A DNA stretch of 16,892 nucleotides from DUUS01 sp964416365. Its GTDB lineage: Bacteria; Bacillota_I; Bacilli_A; RF39; UBA660. The notes below the pieces were generated by a model. That model saw only the letters and a program-made list of their open reading frames with translations, was not told where the DNA came from and made no database searches. The translations under genes and the position numbers were made by a program. The stretch lies in contig CAYQDO010000020.1 in assembly GCA_964416365.1 (NCBI GenBank), positions 1 to 16,892 on the forward strand, given 5' to 3'. Positions 1 through 7,623 of this stretch are shown piece after piece; position 1 is the first letter of the stretch; each line of letters opens with the position of its first letter.

Positions 1-1
1 T

Positions 2-91
2 GCCTTTGGAGTACGACCTGTAATCTCAATTAATTCTGAAATAAGTGTAACAGGAACAGGAAGTGCAACCGATTCATATGTAGCGGTGTGA
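2..91 (+). CDS. C-terminal end of a surface protein (DUF6273-like), partial
   Basis: The frame is open from the left edge to TGA at 89-91 and encodes about 29 residues. It begins with AFGVRPVISI and runs into a Gly/Thr/Ser-rich stretch ending SYVAV. A GVRPVIS(L/I) segment followed by a short GDG/GTG-type turn and a terminal aromatic strand is typical of the end of DUF6273-type extracellular domains, which are common in surface proteins of gut Firmicutes. The family assignment comes from memory of this motif only. The gene converges on the leftward PBP gene. The rest of the protein, including any signal peptide, lies outside the window. Confidence 0.55.
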   Translation, partial: AFGVRPVISINSEISVTGTGSATDSYVAV

Positions 92-187
92 CAAATAATA
101 TATAAAATTTGTACTATATTTTTTTCATACTTCAACTGATTTAAGTCTTTATCATAAAGGTCATTTTTACAAGTTTAATAGCTTGTT
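91..187 (+). terminator. Convergent intergenic region with weak terminator-like hairpins
   Basis: ACAAAT (91-96) can pair with ATTTGT (107-112), and a T-run follows at 119-125. A second small stem, ACAAG (169-173) with CTTGT (182-186), is followed by a T-rich tail that runs into the end of the PBP gene. Either could end the rightward transcript. Both stems are short and AU-rich. No open frame is visible here. Confidence 0.35.
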
Positions 188-2110
188 TTAATTTTCTCCA
201 AACGATGGTTCTGATCCTTTTTTAAAGTAAAATAAGGTACTTTTTTTACTTATAGTGTCATGTTCTCCCGTAATCGAATTTAGAGGAAGTGCAACAACAT
301 TATCAGACATATCATACCATTTTCTTTCTACATCTTTTAAACTGTATTCAACAGTTTCATACCAGATTTCCTTTATCTTTTTAGAATAAGAATTATCTAC
401 TTTTTTATTATAATCATTACCACTCCAAACTAACATAAGAATATCCGGATTATAACCAACTATCCAATAATCAAAGTCAGTAGTTCCACTTTTTAAAGCA
501 AATCTACGAGATAATTTTGAACCTAAAGATAATACGGTTGGTGTAGCATAATCTAAAAAGTGTGAGTCATAAGTTGTAGTCATTAATTCATTTATTATGT
601 AGGTATAGTCTTTGTCTAAAACATTTTCTGGCTCAGGTTCATATTCATAAATGACATTTCCACTAGAATCTTCAACTTTTTTTATAAAATGAAGTTTGTT
701 ATAAGTTCCGTAATTAGCTAGAGTATTATAGGCATGGGCAAAATCAAACATATTAAATTCTGTGGCACCTAAAGCTAGGGAAGGATTAGGTATTGATTCA
801 TTTTTTAATCCTGCCAATTTTAAAGTATCTAATAAAACTTGTTCTCCTAAAAACAAGTGAGTTTTAACGGCATAAACATTATCTGAATAGGATAAGGCAG
901 CAGCCATAGTAATATTTTTATTTCCATAAATGTTGGCATAATTAGTCGGTTCATATTTTTTATTATCAGCAAAAACAAAACTTGTTAATTCACTGCGAAA
1001 CGTAGAAGCAGTAGTCATATTGTTTTCTAATGCTCCATAATATAAAAAAGGTTTAATTATTGAACCCACTTGTCTTTTAGCTTGCATTACCCGGTTATAT
1101 TGACTTTTAGCATAATCAACACCACCGGCTAAAGCAAGAACTCCTCCCGTGGATGGTTCTACAACAATACTCGCCGTTTGGACATTTTCATCAGTAATTT
1201 GTTTTATGATAGTTTCTTCCATTTTCTTTTGAATTTCGATATCTAGATTAGTGTATATTTTTAATCCCCCGGATTTTATAAGTGATTTTGGTATCATACC
1301 TAAACCATTCAATTCACTTAATACCGCATCATGATAATACATTACAGTTTGCAAATTATTGGTTTCTTTTTTACCATAAATTTCAACTTTTTCTTTAAAT
1401 AAACTATTATATTCTTCCTCTGTAATATATTCATTTTTTACCATACTACTAGCTACAGTCTTGGCTCTTTTAATACACAAATCATAATTATTTATAGGAT
1501 TATAATTTTCTGGGCTTCTGGGAATTCCTACTAAGATAATAGCTTCTTCTAGGGTTAAGTCTTTACTATTTTTATTAAAATAATATTGACTGGCATTTTC
1601 GATACCAAAGTTTCCTCTGCCAAAATTAATAGTATTTAAATAGCCTTCTAGAATTTCATCTTTATTGTAATGGACTTCTAGATTCATTGTTAAAAAAGCT
1701 TCTTCAATCTTTCTTTTCCAAGTTTGATCAAAATCCAAGTACATATTTTTTACATATTGCATAGATATAGTAGAAGCACCAGCCGTAATTCTTTTTTCTT
1801 TAAAATTAGTAAATAAAGTTTTAATTATTCTTAAATAGTCAAAACCATTATGTTTATAAAAATTTTTATCTTCTACACTGATAATAGCATTTATAACATA
1901 AGGAGAAACATCTTTTAATTTTACCCATTCTCTCCCATCGCTTCCTTGATATACGGCAATTTTATTACGATCATATATATTGATAGCATTGGCCGTATTT
2001 AAAGTTATTTTAGGGGAAAAATAAGCATACAAATAAAGACCTACGATAATAACTAGGCCTGTAAAAAAGGAAATTATTCCAAATTTATATAAAAATCTAA
2101 TTACTTTCAT
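188..2110 (-). CDS. Class A penicillin-binding protein (glycosyltransferase GT51 plus transpeptidase)
   Basis: This bifunctional peptidoglycan synthase polymerises lipid II and cross-links stem peptides outside the membrane. A short cytoplasmic start is followed by one membrane anchor (about residues 8-30). The GT51 domain shows the catalytic-Glu motif EDKNFYKHNGFD (E80), GASTISMQ (111-118) and the later RKIEE and EILEGYLN segments. The transpeptidase domain has SIIK (catalytic S350, K353), SDN (409-411) and KSGTT (540-544). All catalytic residues are present. At 640 residues it is near the lower end for the family and has no long C-terminal extension. The ATG is preceded by AGAGGTG on the minus strand. 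It is transcribed away from the DUF1934-like/rpoE block. The exact subclass (PBP1a, PbpF or PbpG type) cannot be settled from motifs. Confidence 0.93.
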   Translation of the reverse strand: MKVIRFLYKFGIISFFTGLVIIVGLYLYAYFSPKITLNTANAINIYDRNKIAVYQGSDGREWVKLKDVSPYVINAIISVEDKNFYKHNGFDYLRIIKTLFTNFKEKRITAGASTISMQYVKNMYLDFDQTWKRKIEEAFLTMNLEVHYNKDEILEGYLNTINFGRGNFGIENASQYYFNKNSKDLTLEEAIILVGIPRSPENYNPINNYDLCIKRAKTVASSMVKNEYITEEEYNSLFKEKVEIYGKKETNNLQTVMYYHDAVLSELNGLGMIPKSLIKSGGLKIYTNLDIEIQKKMEETIIKQITDENVQTASIVVEPSTGGVLALAGGVDYAKSQYNRVMQAKRQVGSIIKPFLYYGALENNMTTASTFRSELTSFVFADNKKYEPTNYANIYGNKNITMAAALSYSDNVYAVKTHLFLGEQVLLDTLKLAGLKNESIPNPSLALGATEFNMFDFAHAYNTLANYGTYNKLHFIKKVEDSSGNVIYEYEPEPENVLDKDYTYIINELMTTTYDSHFLDYATPTVLSLGSKLSRRFALKSGTTDFDYWIVGYNPDILMLVWSGNDYNKKVDNSYSKKIKEIWYETVEYSLKDVERKWYDMSDNVVALPLNSITGEHDTISKKSTLFYFKKGSEPSFGEN

Positions 2111-2148
2111 ATTTCACCTCTATTATTATGGATTAATTAGAGGTATTT

Positions 2149-2457
2149 ATGCTAAAATACATAAAAGTGATTTATATGAATAAAATAGAATTTTATAAAG
2201 ATAATAAAAAAATAGTAATTGATGGTAATATTTCTTTTGATGAAAAGAAATTAAAAATTATTAAAGATAATGAAGATTATATAATTGTGTTAGATTTCCA
2301 AAAAAAACAATGTCAATTGACATTGAAAAATCATAAATTATCATTAGATATAAAAGTTATGGAAATGGATTATTTTCAGGAAGAAAATGGCCTGATTTTT
2401 AACTATATATTGGAAACCGAACCAGAAGTAAAAAATACAATTAAAATTAAGATTTAA
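2149..2457 (+). CDS. Small beta-rich protein, possibly a short DUF1934 (YwiB-like) protein
   Basis: This is a 102-residue protein without signal peptide or membrane segment, made of alternating hydrophobic and charged stretches that look like consecutive beta strands. The C-terminal part (Leu/Asp/Ile strand, then an acidic turn, then NYILE and NTIKIKI) resembles the end of DUF1934 lipocalin-like proteins. Those are often encoded next to argS and rpoE in Firmicutes, and here the next gene is rpoE. It is clearly shorter than the usual 140 or so residues, so the family call is an inference. AGAGGT at 2139-2144 supports the ATG at 2149. An ATG at 2176 (93 residues) is a realistic alternative, because a possible extended -10 (TG at 2150-2151, TAAAAT at 2153-2158) would overlap the first start. 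Confidence 0.5.
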   Translation: MLKYIKVIYMNKIEFYKDNKKIVIDGNISFDEKKLKIIKDNEDYIIVLDFQKKQCQLTLKNHKLSLDIKVMEMDYFQEENGLIFNYILETEPEVKNTIKIKI

Positions 2458-2473
2458 CAGCATAATATTTTTG

Positions 2474-2501
2474 TTGACAATATAGTATATTATGATAAAA
2501 T
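2474..2501 (+). promoter_or_regulatory. SigmaA-type promoter for rpoE
   Basis: TTGACA at 2474-2479 is a perfect -35. A 16-nt spacer leads to TAAAAT at 2496-2501, with a TG one base upstream (2493-2494) forming an extended -10. It lies between the preceding small gene and rpoE and leaves a leader of about 60 nt. Confidence 0.8.
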
Positions 2502-2566
2502 GATACTGTTTAAAAAAAGAAAGAAAAAATATATGATATCCATTTTAAAGAAAAGAGGTAATAAAA

Positions 2567-3004
2567 ATGATTAAATTGACCCAAGAAGAAAAAGATACTA
2601 TGTCTTATGATGATGTAGCAGATTTAATATTAAAAGATAGTAATAAAAAAATAAAAACTCCTGACTTATTTAAAAAGGTAATTAAAGCAATGTCCTTACC
2701 AGAAGAAGAATTTTCTAGAGGGATAGGAGATTTCTTTGAATTACTAATTACTGATAAAAGATTTATTCTTTTAGAAGATGGTTATTGGGATTTAAAAATA
2801 AATCACAAAACTAAAATAACTATTGATGAAGACGAAGAAGATTTAGAGGATTTGGAACTACTTGAGGATGAAGACGAAGAGGAAGAACAAGATTTAGATA
2901 TTAATTATGACGATGATGCACCTGTTGATGATGAAGAAACTAATGATTTAGATGATTTGGTAATAATTGATGATTCTGATGAAAGTGATGAAATGATAGT
3001 TTAG
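2567..3004 (+). CDS. rpoE: RNA polymerase delta subunit
   Basis: Delta is a Firmicutes-specific RNA polymerase accessory subunit that promotes enzyme recycling and sharpens the response to initiating NTP levels. The N-terminal 70 or so residues match the HARE-HTH fold: MSYDDVADLIL, an amphipathic helix, then an RGIGDFFELL helix and a strand ending in DGYWDLK. From about residue 85 the chain is an almost purely Asp/Glu tail, the other hallmark of delta. Length (145 residues) is somewhat below the 173 of B. subtilis. The ATG is preceded by AGAGGT. It has its own near-consensus promoter and sits just before prfA. In many Bacilli it neighbours pyrG, which is absent here. Confidence 0.9.
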   Translation: MIKLTQEEKDTMSYDDVADLILKDSNKKIKTPDLFKKVIKAMSLPEEEFSRGIGDFFELLITDKRFILLEDGYWDLKINHKTKITIDEDEEDLEDLELLEDEDEEEEQDLDINYDDDAPVDDEETNDLDDLVIIDDSDESDEMIV

Positions 3005-3018
3005 AGCTATCCTTTTTT
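2995..3018 (+). terminator. Weak intrinsic terminator overlapping the rpoE stop
   Basis: GATAG (2995-2999) can pair with CTATC (3007-3011) across a 7-nt loop, followed by T6 at 3013-3018. The stem is only 5 bp, so at best it attenuates read-through into prfA. Confidence 0.3.
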
Positions 3019-3049
3019 ACTACTTACAGACTAGAAAAGAGGAAAAATA

Positions 3050-4108
3050 ATGATTGAAAGACTGGAAATTATCAAAAAAAGATTTGATGAAATAAATGCA
3101 GAATTATTAAACCCTGATGTTCTTCAAGATTATGCTAAACAAAAAAAACTAAATCAAGAAAAAAGCACTTTAGAAGATGCAGCATTAAAATTTGAGGAAT
3201 ACTTAAGAATAACTAACGAAACAGCTGGATTAAAAGAACTTTTAAACGAACCAGAAATGATAGAAATTGCTAAAGCAGAGTTAGAACATAATGAAGCACA
3301 ATTAGAACAAATAACTAAAGAACTAGAAATTATGTTAATTCCCAAAGATGAACATGATGGCAAAGATATTATCATGGAAATCAGAGGAGCAGCCGGTGGA
3401 GATGAAGCCAACATTTTTGCTGGGGATTTATTTAGAATGTATTCTAGATATGCTGATAAAAATAATTGGAAAATGGAAGTAAACCATGAAATTGAAGGAA
3501 CTTCCGGGGGATATTCAACTGTTGAATTTTCAATCACTGGAAAAAATGTTTATTCAAAGTTAAAATTTGAAAGTGGTACTCACCGTGTCCAAAGAGTGCC
3601 AGAAACGGAAACTCAAGGTAGAGTACATACTTCCACAGCTACAGTCCTAGTAATTCCTGAAGTAGAAGATGTTGATGTTGAACTTAAAACAGAAGATATC
3701 AGAGTAGATGTTTACCGTAGTAGTGGAAAAGGTGGACAAGGTGTTAATACCACTGATTCAGCGGTAAGATTAACTCATATTCCTACAGGAATTGTTGTGA
3801 CCTGCCAAAATGAAAGAAGTCAAATCAAAAACAAAGAACGAGCTATGGTTGTTTTAAAATCTAAAATATATGACATGGCTGTACAAGAAAGAGAAAAAGC
3901 CAATTCTGCGGAACGTAAAAGTAAAATAGGTACTGGAGATCGTTCTGAAAAAATAAGAACTTATAATTATCCTCAAAATCGTATAACTGATCACCGTATT
4001 AATTTCAGCATTATGGAATTAGACCGTGTTATGGATGGAAACCTTGATCCAATTATTGAAACACTGTTTACTGAAGATCAAAGAAGAAAAATAAATGGCA
4101 ATGAATAA
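3050..4108 (+). CDS. prfA: Peptide chain release factor 1
   Basis: RF1 recognises UAA and UAG and triggers peptidyl-tRNA hydrolysis in the ribosomal A site. The codon-recognition loop carries the RF1-type PxT tripeptide as P184-E185-T186, inside the conserved RVP.TE.QGR.HTSTAT block. The GGQ catalytic motif is at 228-230 within GKGGQGVNTTDSAVRLTH. Length (352 residues) is normal for RF1, and the absence of an SPF motif excludes RF2. The ATG is preceded by AGAGGA. Its stop overlaps the start of prmC, whose product methylates the GGQ glutamine, so the enzyme and its substrate are translationally coupled. An acidic antisense frame over 3154-3537 is a shadow. Confidence 0.97.
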   Translation: MIERLEIIKKRFDEINAELLNPDVLQDYAKQKKLNQEKSTLEDAALKFEEYLRITNETAGLKELLNEPEMIEIAKAELEHNEAQLEQITKELEIMLIPKDEHDGKDIIMEIRGAAGGDEANIFAGDLFRMYSRYADKNNWKMEVNHEIEGTSGGYSTVEFSITGKNVYSKLKFESGTHRVQRVPETETQGRVHTSTATVLVIPEVEDVDVELKTEDIRVDVYRSSGKGGQGVNTTDSAVRLTHIPTGIVVTCQNERSQIKNKERAMVVLKSKIYDMAVQEREKANSAERKSKIGTGDRSEKIRTYNYPQNRITDHRINFSIMELDRVMDGNLDPIIETLFTEDQRRKINGNE

Positions 4109-4835
4109 ACCAGATAATATTTCTTTAAATGATTGGAGACATTTAGAAAGAAAATATAAAAATTTAGAACAGGTAGTCCAAAAAATTAATCAAGGATATC
4201 CCATCCAATATTTAATTGGTGATGTTGATTTTTATGGACATCAAATATTAGTTAATGAAAACGTCTTGATCCCGAGATTTGAAACGGAAACTTTAGTAGA
4301 TAAAACTATAAAATACATTGATAAATTAGGTTTAGATAAAGCTTCGGTTTTAGAAATTGGAACAGGATCTGGATGTATTAGTATTGCCTTAAAAAGAAAT
4401 CAACCAAGTTTAGAAATAACAGCAATCGATATTAGTCGCAAAGCTTTAACCTTAGCTAAGAAAAATGCCCGAATAAATAAAACCAAAATAAATTTTATTC
4501 AAAAAAATTTATTTAAATTTAATTTAGTTAATAATTACGATGTTTTAATAAGTAATCCACCATATTTAATAAAAGGTGAAGTTGTCGATGGAAAAACTAA
4601 TTACGAACCTAACATAGCCTTATACGCTGATAAAACAGGTTTAAATTTCTATATAGAAATATTTGGTATTGCTAAAGAGGTTTTAAATAAGAAATTTTTA
4701 ATAGCTTTAGAGATTGACGAAGATAGGGCAGCTGAAGTAAAAAAACAAGCTTTAAAAAATTTTCCGAAAAGTAAAATAAAAATTGAAAAAGATTTAAACC
4801 AAAAAAATCGTTATGTTTTTGTATATAGTGAATAA
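4095..4835 (+). CDS. prmC: Release-factor glutamine methyltransferase
   Basis: This SAM-dependent N5-glutamine methyltransferase modifies the GGQ glutamine of RF1/RF2. Motif I is E87-IGTGSG and the substrate-binding NPPY is at 154-157, the diagnostic signature of PrmC/HemK. The central PIQYLIG, then FYG and LIPRFETE segments are also characteristic. At 246 residues the N-terminal helical domain is shorter than in the usual 280 or so. The frame overlaps the end of prfA by 14 nt from ATG 4095, or by 8 nt from ATG 4101. Neither has a strong SD, so translation probably depends on coupling to prfA. Confidence 0.93.
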   Translation: MAMNKPDNISLNDWRHLERKYKNLEQVVQKINQGYPIQYLIGDVDFYGHQILVNENVLIPRFETETLVDKTIKYIDKLGLDKASVLEIGTGSGCISIALKRNQPSLEITAIDISRKALTLAKKNARINKTKINFIQKNLFKFNLVNNYDVLISNPPYLIKGEVVDGKTNYEPNIALYADKTGLNFYIEIFGIAKEVLNKKFLIALEIDEDRAAEVKKQALKNFPKSKIKIEKDLNQKNRYVFVYSE

Positions 4836-4840
4836 AAAAT

Positions 4841-4882
4841 AAGAACGCTTCTCATTATTACTTTGAAAGGAAGTGTTTTTTT
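4841..4882 (+). terminator. Intrinsic terminator of prfA-prmC, overlapping the spoIIR SD
   Basis: AAGAACGCTTCT (4841-4852) pairs with GGAAGTGTTTTT (4869-4880) with G-U wobbles, across a 16-nt loop. T7 at 4876-4882 ends directly before the presumed spoIIR start codon at 4883. The SD-like AAAGGAAG (4866-4873) lies at the loop/3'-arm boundary and would be partly paired in the folded form. Confidence 0.7.
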
Positions 4883-5401
4883 ATCAAAAAAATACTTGTT
4901 CTCTTAGCAGTTATGGTAGTATTTTCCGTATATGCTAAAGCGCAAAATGAAGATATTGTGATTATTCCTGATAATTCATTAAGATTTAGGGTTATAGCTA
5001 ATAGTAATTCTTTAGATGATTATTTAATAAAAACTAAGGTAAAAGAAAAGGTTGAAAAAGAACTGGTGGAATTACTAGCACCAGCTAAAACTTTAGAAGA
5101 AACAAAAAAAATCTTAGAAAAAAATTTAACTTATATTGATGAAATAGTTAATGAGACATTAGAGGAAAAAATAGAATTTCAAGTTAATTTAGGTCAAAAC
5201 TATTTCCCTAAAAAAGTATATAAGAGTGTCATTTATCCAGAAGGATTGTATGATTCTCTTGTTATAACAATTGGCAAAGGGAAAGGCGAAAATTGGTGGT
5301 GTGTCCTATTTCCACCTTTATGTTTATTAGAAAAAAGTGATAATACCAGTGATGTAGAATATCAATTTTTTATATCAAGAATAATTGAATATTTTAAATA
5401 A
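4883..5401 (+). CDS. spoIIR: Stage II sporulation protein R, apparent ATC start
   Basis: SpoIIR is secreted from the forespore and activates SpoIIGA in the mother cell, which cleaves pro-sigmaE. The mature part matches the family throughout: VIIPDNSLRFRVIANSNS near the N-terminus and the diagnostic NWWCVLFPPLC at 137-147. The usual choice, ATG at 4913, has no SD and would leave a broken signal peptide. The in-frame codons before it read (ATC) K-K-I-L-V-L-L-A-V-M-V-V-F-S-V-Y-A-K-A, a textbook signal peptide starting 9 nt after AAGGAAG. No in-frame ATG, GTG or TTG lies between the SD and 4913. I therefore place the start at ATC 4883 (172 residues). Adjacency to prmC and mntP is as in Bacilli. 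Confidence 0.9.
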   Translation: MKKILVLLAVMVVFSVYAKAQNEDIVIIPDNSLRFRVIANSNSLDDYLIKTKVKEKVEKELVELLAPAKTLEETKKILEKNLTYIDEIVNETLEEKIEFQVNLGQNYFPKKVYKSVIYPEGLYDSLVITIGKGKGENWWCVLFPPLCLLEKSDNTSDVEYQFFISRIIEYFK

Positions 5402-5422
5402 TATACTTAATTGGAGGATTCA

Positions 5423-5956
5423 GTGTTAAGTATATTTTTTATTGGCCTTGCTTTAAGTATGGATGCTTTTTCTTTAGCGCTTGGTCTTGGAACTAGTAAA
5501 ATTAGTAAAATGCAGAAAATTATTTTGTCTTCACTTGTTGGTATTATGCACTTTGTAATGCCTATTTTAGGCCTTATTATTAGTGATCGTCTATCAACTA
5601 TATTTCAGGTTAATTTTAGATTATTAGTTATTATAATATTTTTATATCTTGGCTTAGTAATGATTTTAGAAAAAAAAGAATTAAATAAAATAATTAAGTA
5701 TTCAATATTTAATTTAATAACTTTGTCTTTTAGTGTTAGTGTTGATAGCTTTTCTGTCGGTTTAAGTTTAAAAGCTTACGATACAAAAATTTTCATCCCT
5801 TCATTAGTCTTTTTTGTATGTAGCTCTATTATTACCTATTTTGGCTTAATCATAGGAGAATACTCAATTAAGTGTTTAAAAGAAAAAGTTCCTTTATTAG
5901 GAGGCTTAATTTTTATCATCTTAGCTATTGTCAATATAATCAAATATTTTGTTTAA
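5423..5956 (+). CDS. mntP: Manganese efflux pump MntP family (six-TM) protein
   Basis: This small polytopic membrane protein consists of a tandem pair of three-helix units. Each unit carries the family aspartate: SMDAFSLALGLG (D14) and SVDSFSVGLSL (D108). MntP exports Mn2+; some relatives in spore formers (YtaF) have unknown substrates, so the substrate is inferred. GTG at 5423 is chosen because GGAGG lies 5 nt upstream (5413-5417). A TTG at 5411 in the same frame is part of the SD region. It follows spoIIR by 21 nt, matching the spoIIR-mntP neighbourhood of Bacillus. No yybP-ykoY-like leader is possible in so short a gap. Confidence 0.8.
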   Translation: MLSIFFIGLALSMDAFSLALGLGTSKISKMQKIILSSLVGIMHFVMPILGLIISDRLSTIFQVNFRLLVIIIFLYLGLVMILEKKELNKIIKYSIFNLITLSFSVSVDSFSVGLSLKAYDTKIFIPSLVFFVCSSIITYFGLIIGEYSIKCLKEKVPLLGGLIFIILAIVNIIKYFV

Positions 5957-5971
5957 TTGTTTGACAATTTT
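5955..5971 (+). terminator. Short hairpin after mntP
   Basis: AATTGT (5955-5960) and ACAATT (5964-5969) form a 6-bp stem with a TTG loop and run into T4. It overlaps the -35 of the murA promoter. A weak terminator at best. Confidence 0.3.
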
Positions 5972-5989
5972 CAAAATAAAATATATATT
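5961..5989 (+). promoter_or_regulatory. SigmaA-type promoter for murA
   Basis: TTGACA (5961-5966), a 17-nt spacer and TATATT (5984-5989). It lies about 30 nt before the murA start. Confidence 0.75.
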
Positions 5990-6017
5990 AAAACTGTGAT
6001 CCATTATAAGGATGTGT

Positions 6018-7274
6018 ATGATGAAAAAGTTAGTTATTGAAGGACAACATAAGTTAAGTGGAACAATTAAAATAGGCGGGGCAAAGAATAGTGTAGTAGC
6101 ATTATTACCTGCTGCAATGTTAACAGATGGCAAGTGCATTATATATAATGTACCGGATATAAGTGATGTTCATTTATTAATTGGAATGATGCAATTATTA
6201 GGATCTAAAATTACTTACGAGAATGAAACGATAACAATAGATAATAGTCAGAGTAAAAATACTAAGATACCAACGGAATATGCAACTAAGTTGAGAGCTT
6301 CTTATTATTTTATGGGAGTACTATTATCTAAATATAAATATTCGGAAATTTCCTATCCAGGAGGATGTTCTATTGGTTCAAGACCGATAGATTTACACAT
6401 TGCCGGATTTGAAAAATTAGGAGCAAAAGTAAAGATAGAAGATAACCAATATATAATTAAAGCTAAAGAATTAGTAGGTAACGATATATTCTTAGACTTT
6501 TCTAGTGTTGGAGCAACTTTAAATATTATGTTTGCTGCCGTCAAATCCAAAGGAATTACGCATATTTATAATGCTGCTAGAGAACCAGAAATTGTCAATG
6601 TAGCCTCATTTTTAAATAGTATGGGCGCTCAAATATATGGGGTAGGTACGAGTGAAATAACTATTGAAGGTGTTGAAACATTAGGAAATGGCGTAGTAGA
6701 AGTTATTCCAGATCGAATCGAAGCTGGTACTTATATAATTATCGGCGCTTTATTAGGAAAAAATCTCGTAATTGAAGGATTTATAAAAGAACATTTAGGA
6801 TCAGTATTAACTAAGCTAAAAGAAATAGGCTGTGAGTTTAAAATTGAAGGAAATACTGTTACAGTTAATAGAGCAAGAAAATTCAAACCGGTTAATATTA
6901 AAACCCTAGTATATCCGGGATTTCCTACCGACTTAGGTCAGCCTATCAGCACCCTATTAACTCAATGTGAAGGAGAATCATTGTTCGAAGAAACCATCTA
7001 TGAAAACAGGATGAGACATATTAAACATTTAAATGCCATGGGGGCTGATATCAAACTATTTGACCGTAGTGCAATTATCAAAGGTCCTAGTCATTTAAAA
7101 GGTAGAAATGTTATAGCTACTGATCTTAGAGCGGGAGCTGCAATGCTGGTTGCTGGTATGATAGCAGAAGGCACCACAGTTATTACTAACATTGAACATA
7201 TTTTACGTGGCTATGAAAAAATAGTGGAAAAATTGTCAACCGTTGGAGGAAAAATTAAACTAGTTGATGAATAA
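6018..7274 (+). CDS. murA: UDP-N-acetylglucosamine 1-carboxyvinyltransferase
   Basis: MurA catalyses the first committed step of peptidoglycan synthesis, transferring enolpyruvyl from PEP to UDP-GlcNAc in the cytoplasm. The fosfomycin-target cysteine is present in PGGCSIGSRPIDLH (about C116-C117). Other family landmarks are GAKNSVVALLPAA near the N-terminus, FPTDLGQP, and DLRAGAAMLVAGM near the C-terminus. Length of 418-419 residues is standard. AAGGA at 6008-6012 favours ATG 6018 or 6021 over ATG 6012. It has its own promoter. In B. subtilis murAA lies just upstream of spoIID; here rpmE, rpiB and the DUF1146 gene lie in between. Confidence 0.96.
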   Translation: MMKKLVIEGQHKLSGTIKIGGAKNSVVALLPAAMLTDGKCIIYNVPDISDVHLLIGMMQLLGSKITYENETITIDNSQSKNTKIPTEYATKLRASYYFMGVLLSKYKYSEISYPGGCSIGSRPIDLHIAGFEKLGAKVKIEDNQYIIKAKELVGNDIFLDFSSVGATLNIMFAAVKSKGITHIYNAAREPEIVNVASFLNSMGAQIYGVGTSEITIEGVETLGNGVVEVIPDRIEAGTYIIIGALLGKNLVIEGFIKEHLGSVLTKLKEIGCEFKIEGNTVTVNRARKFKPVNIKTLVYPGFPTDLGQPISTLLTQCEGESLFEETIYENRMRHIKHLNAMGADIKLFDRSAIIKGPSHLKGRNVIATDLRAGAAMLVAGMIAEGTTVITNIEHILRGYEKIVEKLSTVGGKIKLVDE

Positions 7275-7277
7275 TAA

Positions 7278-7305
7278 TTGCATTCTGCACTAGTTATGCT
7301 ATAAT
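7278..7305 (+). promoter_or_regulatory. Extended -10 promoter for rpmE
   Basis: TTGCAT (7278-7283), a 16-nt spacer and a perfect TATAAT (7300-7305) preceded by TG (7297-7298). This is one of the strongest promoters in the window, fitting a ribosomal protein gene. Confidence 0.8.
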
Positions 7306-7322
7306 AAGTCAGTACGAATTTT

Positions 7323-7345
7323 CTATAGCCCAAAATGAGCTATGG
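7323..7345 (+). promoter_or_regulatory. Leader hairpin before rpmE, possible L31 autoregulatory element
   Basis: CTATAGC (7323-7329) pairs with GCTATGG (7339-7345, one G-U) around a 9-nt loop, ending 3 nt before the rpmE SD (AAAGGAG). L31 leaders are described in Firmicutes. I can see position and shape but cannot confirm a match to a known consensus. Confidence 0.4.
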
Positions 7346-7361
7346 CGAAAGGAGAAACAAT

Positions 7362-7571
7362 ATGAAAAAGGGAATTCATCCAGTTATGCAAAATTGTACT
7401 ATCACATGTGCTTGTGGTGCTTCTTTTGAAACTTTATCAAACAAAGAAAGTCATAATGTAGAAGTATGTAATGAATGTCATCCATTCTACAATAAAAAAG
7501 CCGGATCTCACAAGAAAACTGGAGCAGTAGAGAAATTCAATCGTAAATATAATATTGAAGAGAATAACTAG
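7362..7571 (+). CDS. rpmE: Ribosomal protein L31, zinc-binding form
   Basis: L31 bridges the large and small ribosomal subunits. The 69-residue protein begins MKKGIHP and has the zinc-ribbon cysteines C16, C18, C36 and C39 in the same positions as B. subtilis RpmE, followed by HPFY. It is therefore the zinc-containing (C+) paralogue, which can also act as a zinc store. The ATG is set by AAAGGAG at 7348-7354. An in-frame ATG at 7335 falls in the leader hairpin and is rejected. The gene is monocistronic, with its own promoter and terminator. Confidence 0.96.
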   Translation: MKKGIHPVMQNCTITCACGASFETLSNKESHNVEVCNECHPFYNKKAGSHKKTGAVEKFNRKYNIEENN

Positions 7572-7588
7572 TATTAACTAGTTTTTTT
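7566..7588 (+). terminator. Intrinsic terminator of rpmE
   Basis: AACTAGT (7566-7572) pairs perfectly with ACTAGTT (7577-7583) around a 4-nt loop, and the T-run 7582-7588 follows. The rpmE stop codon TAG is inside the 5' arm. Confidence 0.85.
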
Positions 7589-7623
7589 GTGGAAGAAATG
7601 CTAAACTAAAGTTAGGTGATAAT

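Noticed and set aside
3154..3537. 127-residue antisense ORF within prfA
   Set aside because: It lies opposite highly conserved prfA, has low-complexity composition mirroring the coding strand, and no SD.
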